A stretch of 64,000 nt of DNA, taken from Betaproteobacteria bacterium UKL13-2 (GTDB lineage Bacteria; Pseudomonadota; Gammaproteobacteria; Burkholderiales; Usitatibacteraceae). A program made the translations under genes and the position numbers. The notes under the pieces are model-generated. The model saw only the letters and a program-made list of their open reading frames with translations. It was not told the DNA's origin and made no database searches. The stretch covers positions 1,669,733 to 1,733,732 of the forward strand of contig CP012157.1 of assembly GCA_001602455.1 (NCBI GenBank). Direction: 5' to 3'. Within the stretch, counting starts at the first letter, position 1. Every line of letters starts with the position of its first letter. This document shows positions 13,285 through 21,643 of the stretch, in pieces.

Positions 13285-14220
13285 ATGAGTGATGGAATGA
13301 CAGTCGATGCCGGTCAACGGTCTTACGCTCTGGGCAGACGCTTCGGTAAACCGGCTGAGATAGGTAAGGCGAAATTGTCTCCGCCTGCCGAGACATTAAA
13401 GCAACTCGCTGTGCTGGTTGAATCCCAAATTATTCCTCGGCTTCTCGCGGCAGAGCGGCCTTCAGCATTTGGCAAAAATCGAAATAACTTTTCCGCATTA
13501 GTGTCGCGCGACATTGAGGAATTCACCGATCTGTTGCTGGCCGATGACATGGCTCCAATATCGGTCTTTATTGAGCATTTGCGTGTGAAAGGCGTGAGCG
13601 TTGAGGCGATCTATCTACAGTTGTTGACGGGCGCGGCTCGGCACCTCGGAACGCGATGGGAGGATGACCATTGCGATTTCTGCGAAGTTAGCCTAGCGAT
13701 ATGGCGGATTCAACAGTGCATGTATGAACTCCGCCCAGCTTTTTTTGCCGAAGGCGGGGCGGTTTTACCGACGGGCTATCGATTGCTTTTGGCGCCACTG
13801 GCAGCCGAGCAGCACACACTTGGGGTCATGATGACGGCCGAGTTTTTCCGACGTGCTGGTTGGGACGTATCAAGCGAGCTGCCGACACGCAATGATTGCT
13901 TAGTCGATGCGGTCCGTGCAGAGCATATCGATCTCATTGGTATCTCTGTATCGAGCGACTCTGGAATAGCCGAGTTGCCTGCCGCGATTGCAGCCGTTCG
14001 CCGTGCGTCGAAGAATGAGCGGCTTTCAGTGATGGTGGGCGGGTGGATTTTCCGTGATAAATGTGGGTTGGTTGAAGCTGTCGGGGCGGATTTTTGCGCC
14101 ACTGATGTACGGCAAGCCGTCACTCAGGGGCAGATCATTGTTTCGCGGGCAAATAGCGCCGATAAATTGGAAAAAGAGATGAACCGCACACGAGCAGATT
14201 TGCTGTGCGAGACAGTGTGA
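13285..14220 (+). CDS. aerR: AerR/PpaA-like cobalamin-binding antirepressor of PpsR
   Basis: Genes of this type precede ppsR/crtJ in purple bacteria and encode B12-binding proteins that modulate the repressor in response to light. The 312-residue product has a helical domain (about residues 85-160, with HLGTRWEDDHCDFCEVSLAI) followed by a Rossmann-like B12-binding domain. In the latter, EQHTLG at about residue 175 places H177 as the probable cobalt ligand, followed by AEFFRRAGWDV, DLIGISVSSD and VMVGGWIF. The start at 13285 is chosen over 13270 because GGGAG lies 6-7 nt before it. Whether it acts like AerR or PpaA cannot be read from sequence. Confidence 0.85.
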   Translation: MSDGMTVDAGQRSYALGRRFGKPAEIGKAKLSPPAETLKQLAVLVESQIIPRLLAAERPSAFGKNRNNFSALVSRDIEEFTDLLLADDMAPISVFIEHLRVKGVSVEAIYLQLLTGAARHLGTRWEDDHCDFCEVSLAIWRIQQCMYELRPAFFAEGGAVLPTGYRLLLAPLAAEQHTLGVMMTAEFFRRAGWDVSSELPTRNDCLVDAVRAEHIDLIGISVSSDSGIAELPAAIAAVRRASKNERLSVMVGGWIFRDKCGLVEAVGADFCATDVRQAVTQGQIIVSRANSADKLEKEMNRTRADLLCETV

Positions 14221-14275
14221 GCGTGTGAGCGAGCGTGAACGCTAGGGTTGAATTTTGAATTGAAGGGAATATGTT

Positions 14276-15880
14276 TTGACCACCGGGCAGCAACGCGCGA
14301 TCGTCGCGCAACGAGATGATGTTTCGGCTTTGAAGACAGGCGAAGGTGCATCTCCAAAATTTCCGGGCACTATTGATGTCGGCGCCGCCGCTGCGCTGAT
14401 TTCTGCGTCAGCAGACATTACGCTCATCATTGATCCGCTAGGCGTTGTCAAGGCGATGCATACGACCGCCGATTTTGATCGCGATGGCTTCAGCAATCTG
14501 GTTGGCCGAAAATGGGAGGAGTCGGTTACGATCGAGACGAAGTCCAAGATCGCGTCGTTGCTTGCAGATGCCGTTGAGTTTTCTGCGCTGACCACAGCCA
14601 AAACTAAATGGCGCCAAGTGAATCATCCCACGGCGAATGGGATGGATATACCGATTTTGTATTCAGCGATGAAGGCCGATGCTAGTGGTAGTGTCATTGC
14701 ATTTGGTCGAGATCTGCGTGCGACCGCTGCGCTCCAGCAAAGGCTGGTTGACGCACAGCACTCGATGGAGCGAGATTATTGGCGTCTTCGTAACGCCGAA
14801 ACGCGCTATCGGCTGCTATTTCAGATGTCGAGCGAGGCGGTCCTCGTGATTGACGCCAATTCGCAGAAGATCATCGAAGCCAATCCATCCGTCTCCAAGA
14901 TGCTCGGCGATATCTCGATGCCGATTGTCGGCCAGCGATTTCCGTCAGGGTTTGACCAACGCAGCGTGGACACCATTGAGGCGATGTTTGCGCGAGTGCG
15001 GTCAAATGGGCGTGCGGAGGAGGCGAGTGTGTGGCTATCGAGCCGTGGTGGTTTAACCACCAACGCTAATGCACTTGCGAGCAGTGGCGCGAGCGAGTAC
15101 TTTATTTCGGCGTCAATTTTTCGACATGAGCAACAATCATTATTGTTGGTGCGTGTTTCGCAGACACCCGCCGATCCGCGTGTAGATGGCGAGGCCAAGA
15201 GCGTGTTGGACGCGGTCGCACGCGCAGCCGATGGCTTTGTGGTGTCGACCGTAACGGGAACAATCATTTGGGCAAACCAAGCTTTTGCCGAGCTGGCGCA
15301 CACATCAGGGCATGACAAGCTGCGTGGCGAGCCGCTCGACCGTTGGCTTGGGCGCAATGACGTTGAATTCAATGTTCTGATGGCCAATCTGAAGCAGCGT
15401 GGCGCTGTCCGGCTATTCTCTGCCGGGATGCGCGGGGACGACAGTTTAGCCGCCGAAATCGAGGTGTCAGCCGTGGTGCTCCCGGCCAGTAATCCCCCCG
15501 CAATGGCGTTTACGGTTCGTAACATTGGTGGCCGTCTAACGCCTCGCAGCAGCATATTGGGTTCTGGTTACGAAAATGGTTCCGCGAACGGCTTACCGTC
15601 ACCAAGTGTGGCGGCAGTTGCGGCGCCAGTGGGGCCAACATCGCGATCAGTCGAGCAGTTGACCGCACTCGTTGGACGCGTTCCACTCAAGGAGCTCGTC
15701 GGCGAGACCACCGATTTGATCGAAAAACTCTGCATCGAGGCTGCACTTGGTCTCACCGAAGATAACCGCGCGGCTGCCGCAGAAATGTTGGGGTTGAGTC
15801 GGCAGAGCTTGTACGTGAAGATGCGGCGTCACGGGCTCGGCGACTTACCACCAGACGATCAAGACGTTGTAACCAACTAA
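14276..15880 (+). CDS. ppsR: Transcriptional regulator PpsR (CrtJ)
   Basis: PpsR represses bacteriochlorophyll, carotenoid and light-harvesting genes under oxygen. The 534-residue protein has PAS-like regions around residues 35-140, 175-290 and 305-410, a low-complexity linker, and a C-terminal Fis-type helix-turn-helix (ALGLTEDNRAAAAEMLGLSR then QSLYVKMRRHGLG). The only cysteine is C486, just before the HTH (EKLCIEAAL), equivalent to the redox cysteine near the DNA-binding domain in CrtJ/PpsR; the second cysteine known from Rhodobacter is missing. The start appears to be TTG at 14276 with AAGGGA 7 nt upstream, because the nearby ATG at 14271 runs straight into a stop. Confidence 0.9.
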   Translation: MTTGQQRAIVAQRDDVSALKTGEGASPKFPGTIDVGAAAALISASADITLIIDPLGVVKAMHTTADFDRDGFSNLVGRKWEESVTIETKSKIASLLADAVEFSALTTAKTKWRQVNHPTANGMDIPILYSAMKADASGSVIAFGRDLRATAALQQRLVDAQHSMERDYWRLRNAETRYRLLFQMSSEAVLVIDANSQKIIEANPSVSKMLGDISMPIVGQRFPSGFDQRSVDTIEAMFARVRSNGRAEEASVWLSSRGGLTTNANALASSGASEYFISASIFRHEQQSLLLVRVSQTPADPRVDGEAKSVLDAVARAADGFVVSTVTGTIIWANQAFAELAHTSGHDKLRGEPLDRWLGRNDVEFNVLMANLKQRGAVRLFSAGMRGDDSLAAEIEVSAVVLPASNPPAMAFTVRNIGGRLTPRSSILGSGYENGSANGLPSPSVAAVAAPVGPTSRSVEQLTALVGRVPLKELVGETTDLIEKLCIEAALGLTEDNRAAAAEMLGLSRQSLYVKMRRHGLGDLPPDDQDVVTN

Positions 15881-15945
15881 GCCTGACTGCATGGAGTGCC
15901 TTGAGTGCGATCACTCTCGCGTTGCCTAATGATCCTGAAGAGACC

Positions 15946-16878
15946 ATGACAACAGTTTCCCATTCGCTCGCTCAACAATCATCGTCGATTACCCGACCTT
16001 CGCTGGCGACTGTCGCGGAACTGTTGAAACCGATCACTTGGTTTCCGCCGATGTGGGCGTTTAGCTGCGGCGTGATTTCCTCCGGTGTCGTAGCAGAAGG
16101 CCGCTGGCTCTACATCATTTTGGGCGTAATTTTGGCCGGTCCGCTGGTGTGTGCGATGAGTCAGGCGATTAACGATTGGTTTGATCGTCACGTCGATGCG
16201 ATCAACGAACCAAACCGGCCTATTCCATCGGGACGCATGCCGGGTAAGTGGGGGCTGTACATCGCGATTCTATGGACGATTTTGTCACTGATTGTCGCCA
16301 GTTTTTTAGGCATGTGGGGCTTCTCTGCGGCGGTCGTCGGCCTCTTACTCGCTTGGGCATATAGTGCGCCGCCGTTTCGACTCAAACTCAATGGCTGGTG
16401 GGGTAACGCAGCGTGTGGTCTTTCCTATGAAGGGCTCGCGTGGATGACCGGCACAGCCGTCATGTTGAGTGGCGCCATGCCTGATGGGCGCACGTTAGCG
16501 TTGGCACTGTTGTATAGCATTGGCGCTCACGGCATCATGACGTTAAATGATTTCAAGTCGATCGAGGGCGATCGACAAATGGGGGTCGGCTCGCTGCCCG
16601 TGAAACTCGGTGCATCGGCTGCCGCCAAGGTCGCGTGCATGGTGATGCTCGTGTCGCAATGTGTTGTGGTTGGCCTGCTTGTGTCATGGCAGTGTCCAAA
16701 TCATGCGATCGCGGTCGGTATGTTGACGCTCATTCAAGGTGCGCTCATGCTGAGATTCGTAATGAATCCAATCCAGCGGGCCACTTGGTACAGCGCACTG
16801 GGGATCAATTTTTATGTCAGCGGCATGATGGTGTCGGCTTTTGCCGTTCGTGGGATCAATCAAGCGGCGGGTGGCTGA
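15946..16878 (+). CDS. bchG: Bacteriochlorophyll a synthase BchG
   Basis: BchG is the membrane prenyltransferase that attaches geranylgeranyl (or phytyl) to bacteriochlorophyllide a. The protein has multiple transmembrane helices, the UbiA-family motif NDWFDRHVDAINEPNRPIPS with its aspartates, and the second motif LNDFKSIEGDRQMGVGSLPV. KPITWFPPMWAF near the N-terminus is typical of BchG. Two starts are possible: ATG 15946 (310 residues, chosen for usual length) or TTG 15901 with GGAG upstream (325 residues). It lies between ppsR and the second PucC-family gene, two bases before the latter. Confidence 0.94.
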   Translation: MTTVSHSLAQQSSSITRPSLATVAELLKPITWFPPMWAFSCGVISSGVVAEGRWLYIILGVILAGPLVCAMSQAINDWFDRHVDAINEPNRPIPSGRMPGKWGLYIAILWTILSLIVASFLGMWGFSAAVVGLLLAWAYSAPPFRLKLNGWWGNAACGLSYEGLAWMTGTAVMLSGAMPDGRTLALALLYSIGAHGIMTLNDFKSIEGDRQMGVGSLPVKLGASAAAKVACMVMLVSQCVVVGLLVSWQCPNHAIAVGMLTLIQGALMLRFVMNPIQRATWYSALGINFYVSGMMVSAFAVRGINQAAGG

Positions 16879-16880
16879 GA

Positions 16881-18275
16881 ATGAACAGTGTGGCGACCAA
16901 TTTTGGCTGGCTCACCATCTTTAGGCTTGGCCTAGTACAAACCGCACTTGGTGCGATTGTGGTGTTGACGACATCGACGCTTAATCGCGTGATGGTGGTC
17001 GAGCTTGCATTACCCGCAATGCTACCGGGTGCCCTAGTGACGCTGCACTATGCGATGCAAATGTTGCGGCCGCGCATGGGGTACGGATCAGACTTGGGGC
17101 AGCGGCGGACGCCATGGATTATCGGCGGCATGGCAGTGCTTGCCGCAGGGGGCACCCTCGCGGCCTTCGCCACGGCGCTGATGGCCACGAATTTTGTGTT
17201 CGGCGTGCTACTTGCGGTGCTTGCGTTTGTGCTCATTGGTGGCGGCGTGAGTGCCTGCGGTACATCACTCCTTGTGTTGCTTGCAAAACGAGTACAACCA
17301 GATCGTCGTGCGGCGGCGGCAACATTGGTATGGATGATGATGATTGCCGGTTTCGCAATTACTGCGACGGTCGCCGGCAAATTGCTCGACCCGTTTTCGA
17401 CCGCCCGTATGGTCGCAGTGACAGGTGGCGTGTCGGTGGTGGCATTTTTAGTCACGCTGGTCGCCATCTGGCGTGTCGAAGGTGATAACAAAGAAACGGC
17501 TGGATTGACCAGATCTGAGGCCGCGAAGCCTGCATTCTTCGATGCGCTCAGGGAAGTCTGGTCAGAGCGCGATGCGCGGCACTTTACGATTTTTGTATTT
17601 GTGTCGATGATTGCCTACAGCGCACAGGACCTGATCCTCGAACCATTTGCCGGTGCGATTTTTGCCTTTACACCGGGCGAATCGACTAAGTTGTCCGGTA
17701 TCCAACACGGTGGTGTGTTCGCGGGCATGTTGCTGGTTGCGCTCATGACAACGCTGTTTAAGGGTCGCGCAGTGGCGTCGCTGAAGGCATGGGTGGTCGG
17801 TGGTTGCGTCGCCTCCGCGCTGGCGCAGGTAGGCCTCGTCATTGCCGGCGTCTTTGGTATGCCTTGGCCGTTACGCGAAAACGTGTTCTTGCTGGGGGTG
17901 GCAAACGGTGCGTTTTCGATTGCTGCAATTGGCGCGATGATGGCGATGGCGTCGCAAGGCAAAGGTGCGCGTGAAGGCGTTCGCATGGGGATGTGGGGCG
18001 CATCGCAGGCGATTGCATTCGGCGCGGGAGGCTTTCTTGGGACCGTCCTGGCGGACTTAGGCGCCTTTTTGCTGAGCGGTCAAGCGGGGCTCGGCAGTGC
18101 CTATGCGCTCGTGTTTGGCCTTGAAGCGGTTGCGTTTGTCGTTGCCGCTTGCATCGCCATGAATATTCGGATTGGCGGCAGCGCAAATCGTATCGATGCG
18201 CGCACCGACACACCACTCACGGATGAAAACAAAAACTCAATGAAGCTAATTCCTCGGATGGAAGGGAGCGACTGA
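16881..18275 (+). CDS. PucC/BCH2-family MFS protein (bchG-bchP linked)
   Basis: This is a second member of the PucC/LhaA family, 464 residues with about twelve membrane helices. It starts MNSVATNFGWLTIF and shares with lhaA the blocks STLNRVMVVELALP, RPRMGYGSDLGQRRTPWIIG and SAQDLILEPFAGAIF. The frame is open upstream into bchG, but the ATG at 16881, two bases after the bchG stop, is the natural start. Genes here are often called bch2 or orf428; the role is thought to be pigment or antenna delivery. The bchG-bch2-bchP order is a conserved purple bacterial block. Confidence 0.88.
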   Translation: MNSVATNFGWLTIFRLGLVQTALGAIVVLTTSTLNRVMVVELALPAMLPGALVTLHYAMQMLRPRMGYGSDLGQRRTPWIIGGMAVLAAGGTLAAFATALMATNFVFGVLLAVLAFVLIGGGVSACGTSLLVLLAKRVQPDRRAAAATLVWMMMIAGFAITATVAGKLLDPFSTARMVAVTGGVSVVAFLVTLVAIWRVEGDNKETAGLTRSEAAKPAFFDALREVWSERDARHFTIFVFVSMIAYSAQDLILEPFAGAIFAFTPGESTKLSGIQHGGVFAGMLLVALMTTLFKGRAVASLKAWVVGGCVASALAQVGLVIAGVFGMPWPLRENVFLLGVANGAFSIAAIGAMMAMASQGKGAREGVRMGMWGASQAIAFGAGGFLGTVLADLGAFLLSGQAGLGSAYALVFGLEAVAFVVAACIAMNIRIGGSANRIDARTDTPLTDENKNSMKLIPRMEGSD

Positions 18276-18276
18276 A

Positions 18277-19473
18277 ATGCTGAATTCTGATCTTTATGAT
18301 GTCGTTGTTGTGGGTGGCGGCCCATCGGGCGCGACGGCGGCGAGTGACTTGGCACGCCAAGGTAAGCGCGTGATGCTGCTTGATAAAGCGGGACGTATCA
18401 AGCCGTGCGGTGGGGCGATCCCGCCAATCGCGATCGAAGAGTTCGCGATTCCTGACGAACTGCTGGTCGCAAAGGTCAATTGTGCGCGTATGGTGTCCCC
18501 CAAAGGCGTGACGGTGGACATGCCGATCACCGGTGGCTTTGTGGGCATGGTTGATCGCGAACACTTTGATGAATGGCTGCGTGCGCGTGCTGCCATGTTA
18601 GGTGCGACACGCGTCACCGGAAGTTATGATTCGATCAGCCGTGATAGTGCAGGCTATGTTGTCGTTCACTACAGTTCAGAGGGTGAGGCAGATCAGAAAA
18701 AACCCCATACTGTCCGGACCCGGCTGGTGATTGGCGCGGATGGTGCGTCGTCCAAAGTGGCACGGCAAGAAATTGATGCTTCGGCTGACGTGAACTATGT
18801 GTACGCTTATCACGAGATTGTCGAGTCACCGTCACCGGAGACTGGCTTCGATCCTAAGCGTTGTGATGTGTACTACCAAGGGCCAGTCTCCCCAGACTTT
18901 TATGGTTGGGTCTTTCCGCATGGCAATACCACCAGTGTCGGGATGGGTACCGCGCATAAAGGATTTTCCATTCGCAACGCCACGGCGGGACTGCGCGAAG
19001 CCGCCGGCTTGAAAGAAGCAAAGACGTTGCGTCGCGAAGGTGCGCCGCTACCGATGAAGCCGTTAAAGCGCTGGGATAACGGGCGCGATATCGTACTGGC
19101 CGGAGATGCGGCCGGCGTCGTGGCGCCAGCTTCTGGTGAGGGCATTTACTATGCGATGTTGGGTGGACGGCTGGCCGCAGACGCCGCATTGCAGTTCTTG
19201 GCGACGAACAAAGCGAGTGCGCTGGCGAGCGCACGAAAGCGGTTTATGAAAGCGCATGGCCGCGTATTTTGGATTTTGGGCATCATGCAGACCTTCTGGT
19301 ACTCGAGTGACAAGCGGCGTGAACGGTTTGTCAGCATTTGCCGAGACAAAGATGTGCAGGACCTCACTTGGCAGGCCTATATGCACAAAAAATTGGTCAA
19401 GGCAAAGCCGATGGCGCATATCCGAATATTCTTCAAGGATCTCGCGCATCTGTTTGGCTTGGCCCGCGTGTAG
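18277..19473 (+). CDS. bchP: Geranylgeranyl reductase BchP
   Basis: BchP reduces the geranylgeranyl tail of bacteriochlorophyll to phytyl with NADPH. The 398-residue flavoprotein has the N-terminal dinucleotide-binding motif VVVGGGPSGATAASDLA (about residues 10-26), GRIKPCGGAIPP, the middle block LVIGADGASSKVARQ and the FAD motif IVLAGDAAGVVAPASGEGI. It starts one base after the stop of the PucC-family gene, so the bchG-bch2-bchP genes form one transcription unit. No idi gene follows, unlike in some related clusters. Confidence 0.94.
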   Translation: MLNSDLYDVVVVGGGPSGATAASDLARQGKRVMLLDKAGRIKPCGGAIPPIAIEEFAIPDELLVAKVNCARMVSPKGVTVDMPITGGFVGMVDREHFDEWLRARAAMLGATRVTGSYDSISRDSAGYVVVHYSSEGEADQKKPHTVRTRLVIGADGASSKVARQEIDASADVNYVYAYHEIVESPSPETGFDPKRCDVYYQGPVSPDFYGWVFPHGNTTSVGMGTAHKGFSIRNATAGLREAAGLKEAKTLRREGAPLPMKPLKRWDNGRDIVLAGDAAGVVAPASGEGIYYAMLGGRLAADAALQFLATNKASALASARKRFMKAHGRVFWILGIMQTFWYSSDKRRERFVSICRDKDVQDLTWQAYMHKKLVKAKPMAHIRIFFKDLAHLFGLARV

Positions 19474-19606
19474 CTGCTTGAGCAGTCGCCGCTGTGCCGA
19501 GTGGCGCACCGCGATACACTCGTATTGAACATGATGATTGACCGAGGCGGGCTTGCGCGTGCCGCCTTGCAATAACGCTTTATTCTTAACTTAGATACCA
19601 ATACCC

Positions 19607-20911
19607 ATGGCCGCACGACTCGTTGATCACCCTGACCGGTATCTGCTCGCGGCAGAGGTGCATGCAAGGTTGGCTGTCGAGCTCCATGCGCCGACGCGAG
19701 CGAGTTATGTTGCCGTGCTCGTCGCGGGCGAAGCTCGCGCCGCCGAACTCGAGCATATCGTCTCGCTCTGCACGCGCTTTGGTGTTACGCCACCGCAGGT
19801 TGGTGCTACCCACTTTAGCGCCCAGCTTGATAACCTTCGTATTAAATGGGAGCGCCATGGTGAGTTTTCAGGCTACACATTCTTCGTCAATGGCTTGAGC
19901 GAACAACCATTTGCAGAATCGGCGGCCTCGTTCCTTCCAGATGGTTGGTTGGAAGGCATTCCCGGCGCAAGGATCGTGGCAGCGCACGGCAAGCTTGTGC
20001 CACAAAGGCCGGTGCCTAGCGCCACCGAACTTGAAGATTACTTCATGGGAAACCTTGCCGTCGGTGCCGAGGTTAGTGAGGGAGCGGGGATCGCATTCAC
20101 CGACTTCAAAATTCACAGGGATGGTTACTCGCGCTTTTTGGTGATCGATGTCGGCTTCACACCCGAGCAAGCCGGACGCGTCGTGCAGCGATTGTTTGAA
20201 ATCGAGGCCTACCGAATGCTGGCGCTGCTCGGGTTGCCAGTCGCACGACAGCGGGGTGCCGAGGTGTCCGCGATGGAACGGCGACTGACAAGCGTCACCG
20301 ATAGCATTGGTGCTGACAAGGCGAGTTTGCCATCCAATGACGAACATCTTTTGGGGGAATTGACACGTTTAGCCGCCGAAGTTGAGCGCGCACTCGCAGG
20401 CAGCCAGTACCGATTCGGCGCCAGCCGCGCCTACTATGATCTCGTCCGTACGCGGATCGCAGAGCTGCGTGAGCGGCGCTTGTCGGGCGTGCAAACGATC
20501 GACGAGTTTATGACGCGACGTTTGGCTCCCGCAATGGCGACTTGCGCGACTGTCTCACAGCGGCTGCGCGACTTGTCGGATCGGATTGCGCAGACCAGCG
20601 GGTTGCTTTCAACAAGGGTTGATATCGCCCGCGAAAAACAGAATCAGGCGTTGCTCGCGTCGATGGACAGGCGTGCGAAGCTGCAATTACGGTTGCAGCA
20701 GACGGTAGAAGGCCTTTCGGTTGCCGCAATTACCTACTATGTTGCGGGATTGTGTGGGCTGGTATTCAAAGCCATCAATACGGCTGGCGTCCGGATCAAC
20801 CCAGAAATGGCGACGGGTATATCCGTGCCGATCATCGCCTTGGCTGTTGCGCTGGCGGTGCGTCGAGTCAAGAAGCGCATTGTCCTCAGTGAAGATGACC
20901 CGCATCGATGA
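19607..20911 (+). CDS. DUF3422 family membrane protein
   Basis: The 434-residue product matches the uncharacterised DUF3422 family of proteobacterial inner membrane proteins. Visible features are the N-terminal block VDHPDRYLLAAEVHARLAVE, RIKWERHGEFSGYTFF, a long helical region (about 230-370) rich in Arg/Glu/Gln, and two C-terminal membrane helices (about 372-392 and 400-420) with SVAAITYYVAGLCGL. The function is unknown. It overlaps the next gene by 4 bp (ATGA), so the two are probably co-translated. Its closeness to the photosynthesis genes may be incidental. Confidence 0.85.
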   Translation: MAARLVDHPDRYLLAAEVHARLAVELHAPTRASYVAVLVAGEARAAELEHIVSLCTRFGVTPPQVGATHFSAQLDNLRIKWERHGEFSGYTFFVNGLSEQPFAESAASFLPDGWLEGIPGARIVAAHGKLVPQRPVPSATELEDYFMGNLAVGAEVSEGAGIAFTDFKIHRDGYSRFLVIDVGFTPEQAGRVVQRLFEIEAYRMLALLGLPVARQRGAEVSAMERRLTSVTDSIGADKASLPSNDEHLLGELTRLAAEVERALAGSQYRFGASRAYYDLVRTRIAELRERRLSGVQTIDEFMTRRLAPAMATCATVSQRLRDLSDRIAQTSGLLSTRVDIAREKQNQALLASMDRRAKLQLRLQQTVEGLSVAAITYYVAGLCGLVFKAINTAGVRINPEMATGISVPIIALAVALAVRRVKKRIVLSEDDPHR

Positions 20912-21213
20912 ATCTGGAAACCTTGTTCACATCAGGCTTTGCCGCTGATTTGGTCTTGGCCGTGATGTTGATTGAATGGATCATGCTTTCTGTCTGGCAT
21001 ATGCGGACCGGTCGTGGCGTTGCGCCGTTCGATTTGCTGATGAGCCTCGGGGCTGGCGCGGGGCTTGCACTCGCCTTCCGTGGTGCGCTGGTGGGCGCTG
21101 CCGTGCCATGGATCGGTGCGGCATTGCTTGCGGCGGGTGTATGTCACGTTGCGGACCAAGTTCGTCGCGCAAAAATTACGTCGATCAGCAGGTCCAGACG
21201 CCAATCGCACTGA
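20908..21213 (+). CDS. Small hydrophobic membrane protein, unknown function
   Basis: The 101-residue protein starts within the DUF3422 stop (ATGA overlap) and shows three hydrophobic stretches: about residues 11-29 (AADLVLAVMLIEWIMLSV), 42-60 and 63-83, with a basic C-terminal tail. I do not recognise a named family. The overlap, codon pattern and membrane character support a real gene that works with, or is expressed together with, the DUF3422 protein. Confidence 0.65.
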   Translation: MNLETLFTSGFAADLVLAVMLIEWIMLSVWHMRTGRGVAPFDLLMSLGAGAGLALAFRGALVGAAVPWIGAALLAAGVCHVADQVRRAKITSISRSRRQSH

Positions 21214-21332
21214 AATTCTCGGATTAAGTTCCTTGGCCAGGCATAGGTTCGCGGGAACGGGGATGACTGAAATGGTTTTCCATGTTTAGTTGCCGCATCA
21301 ATAGAGGTTTCCCATTCCGCCCCTGCCAGCAT

Positions 21333-21394
21333 CCACGGCTGTTTTCAGCCATAAATGCCCCATAAAGGCCGTGGATAAAGGAGTTTCAAAACTC
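21333..21394 (+). repeat. Dispersed hairpin family 2, copy 1
   Basis: CCACGGC (21333-21339) pairs with GCCGTGG (21368-21374) around an apical CCATAAATG segment, followed by the tail GATAAAGGAGTTTC and then AAAACTC, which can pair back with GAGTTT. The same architecture and tail occur at 35591-35641 (inverted), 42107-42162 and 55123-55189. It lies downstream of the small membrane protein gene; the rest of 21214-21439 shows no gene. Confidence 0.55.
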
Positions 21395-21439
21395 GCTTAG
21401 CGCTACCAATTGGCTCAGCACCTTTCCTCGACGAGCGAT

Positions 21440-21514
21440 TGGTGGGCGGTACTGGGATCGAACCAGTGACTTCCACCGTGTGAAGGTGGCACTCTACCGC
21501 TGAGTTAACCGCCC
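21440..21514 (-). tRNA. tRNA-Val (anticodon CAC)
   Basis: On the minus strand this forms a full cloverleaf: acceptor GGGCGGT/ACCGCCC (7 bp), D stem ACTC/GAGT, anticodon stem CCACC/GGTGG with loop TTCACAC (anticodon CAC, reading GUG), T stem ACTGG/CCAGT with TTCGATC, discriminator A and an encoded CCA end. It stands alone between the hairpin repeat and the pseudouridine synthase gene. Confidence 0.95.
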
Positions 21515-21643
21515 CAACGTGTCGGACGTGAGTTTAAGCGTAAACCCACCATAATGGCAATTTGGTCGCAAGCATTGGCGGTTTTCCTGTTCGCTAACCT
21601 GCGCCGCCACCATCTCATTGCACTTGAATCGATACCGACCGAT

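Noticed and set aside
16635-16880. Longer N-terminus of the second PucC-family protein
   Set aside because: This part lies inside bchG in a different frame; the ATG at 16881 matches the conserved family start.
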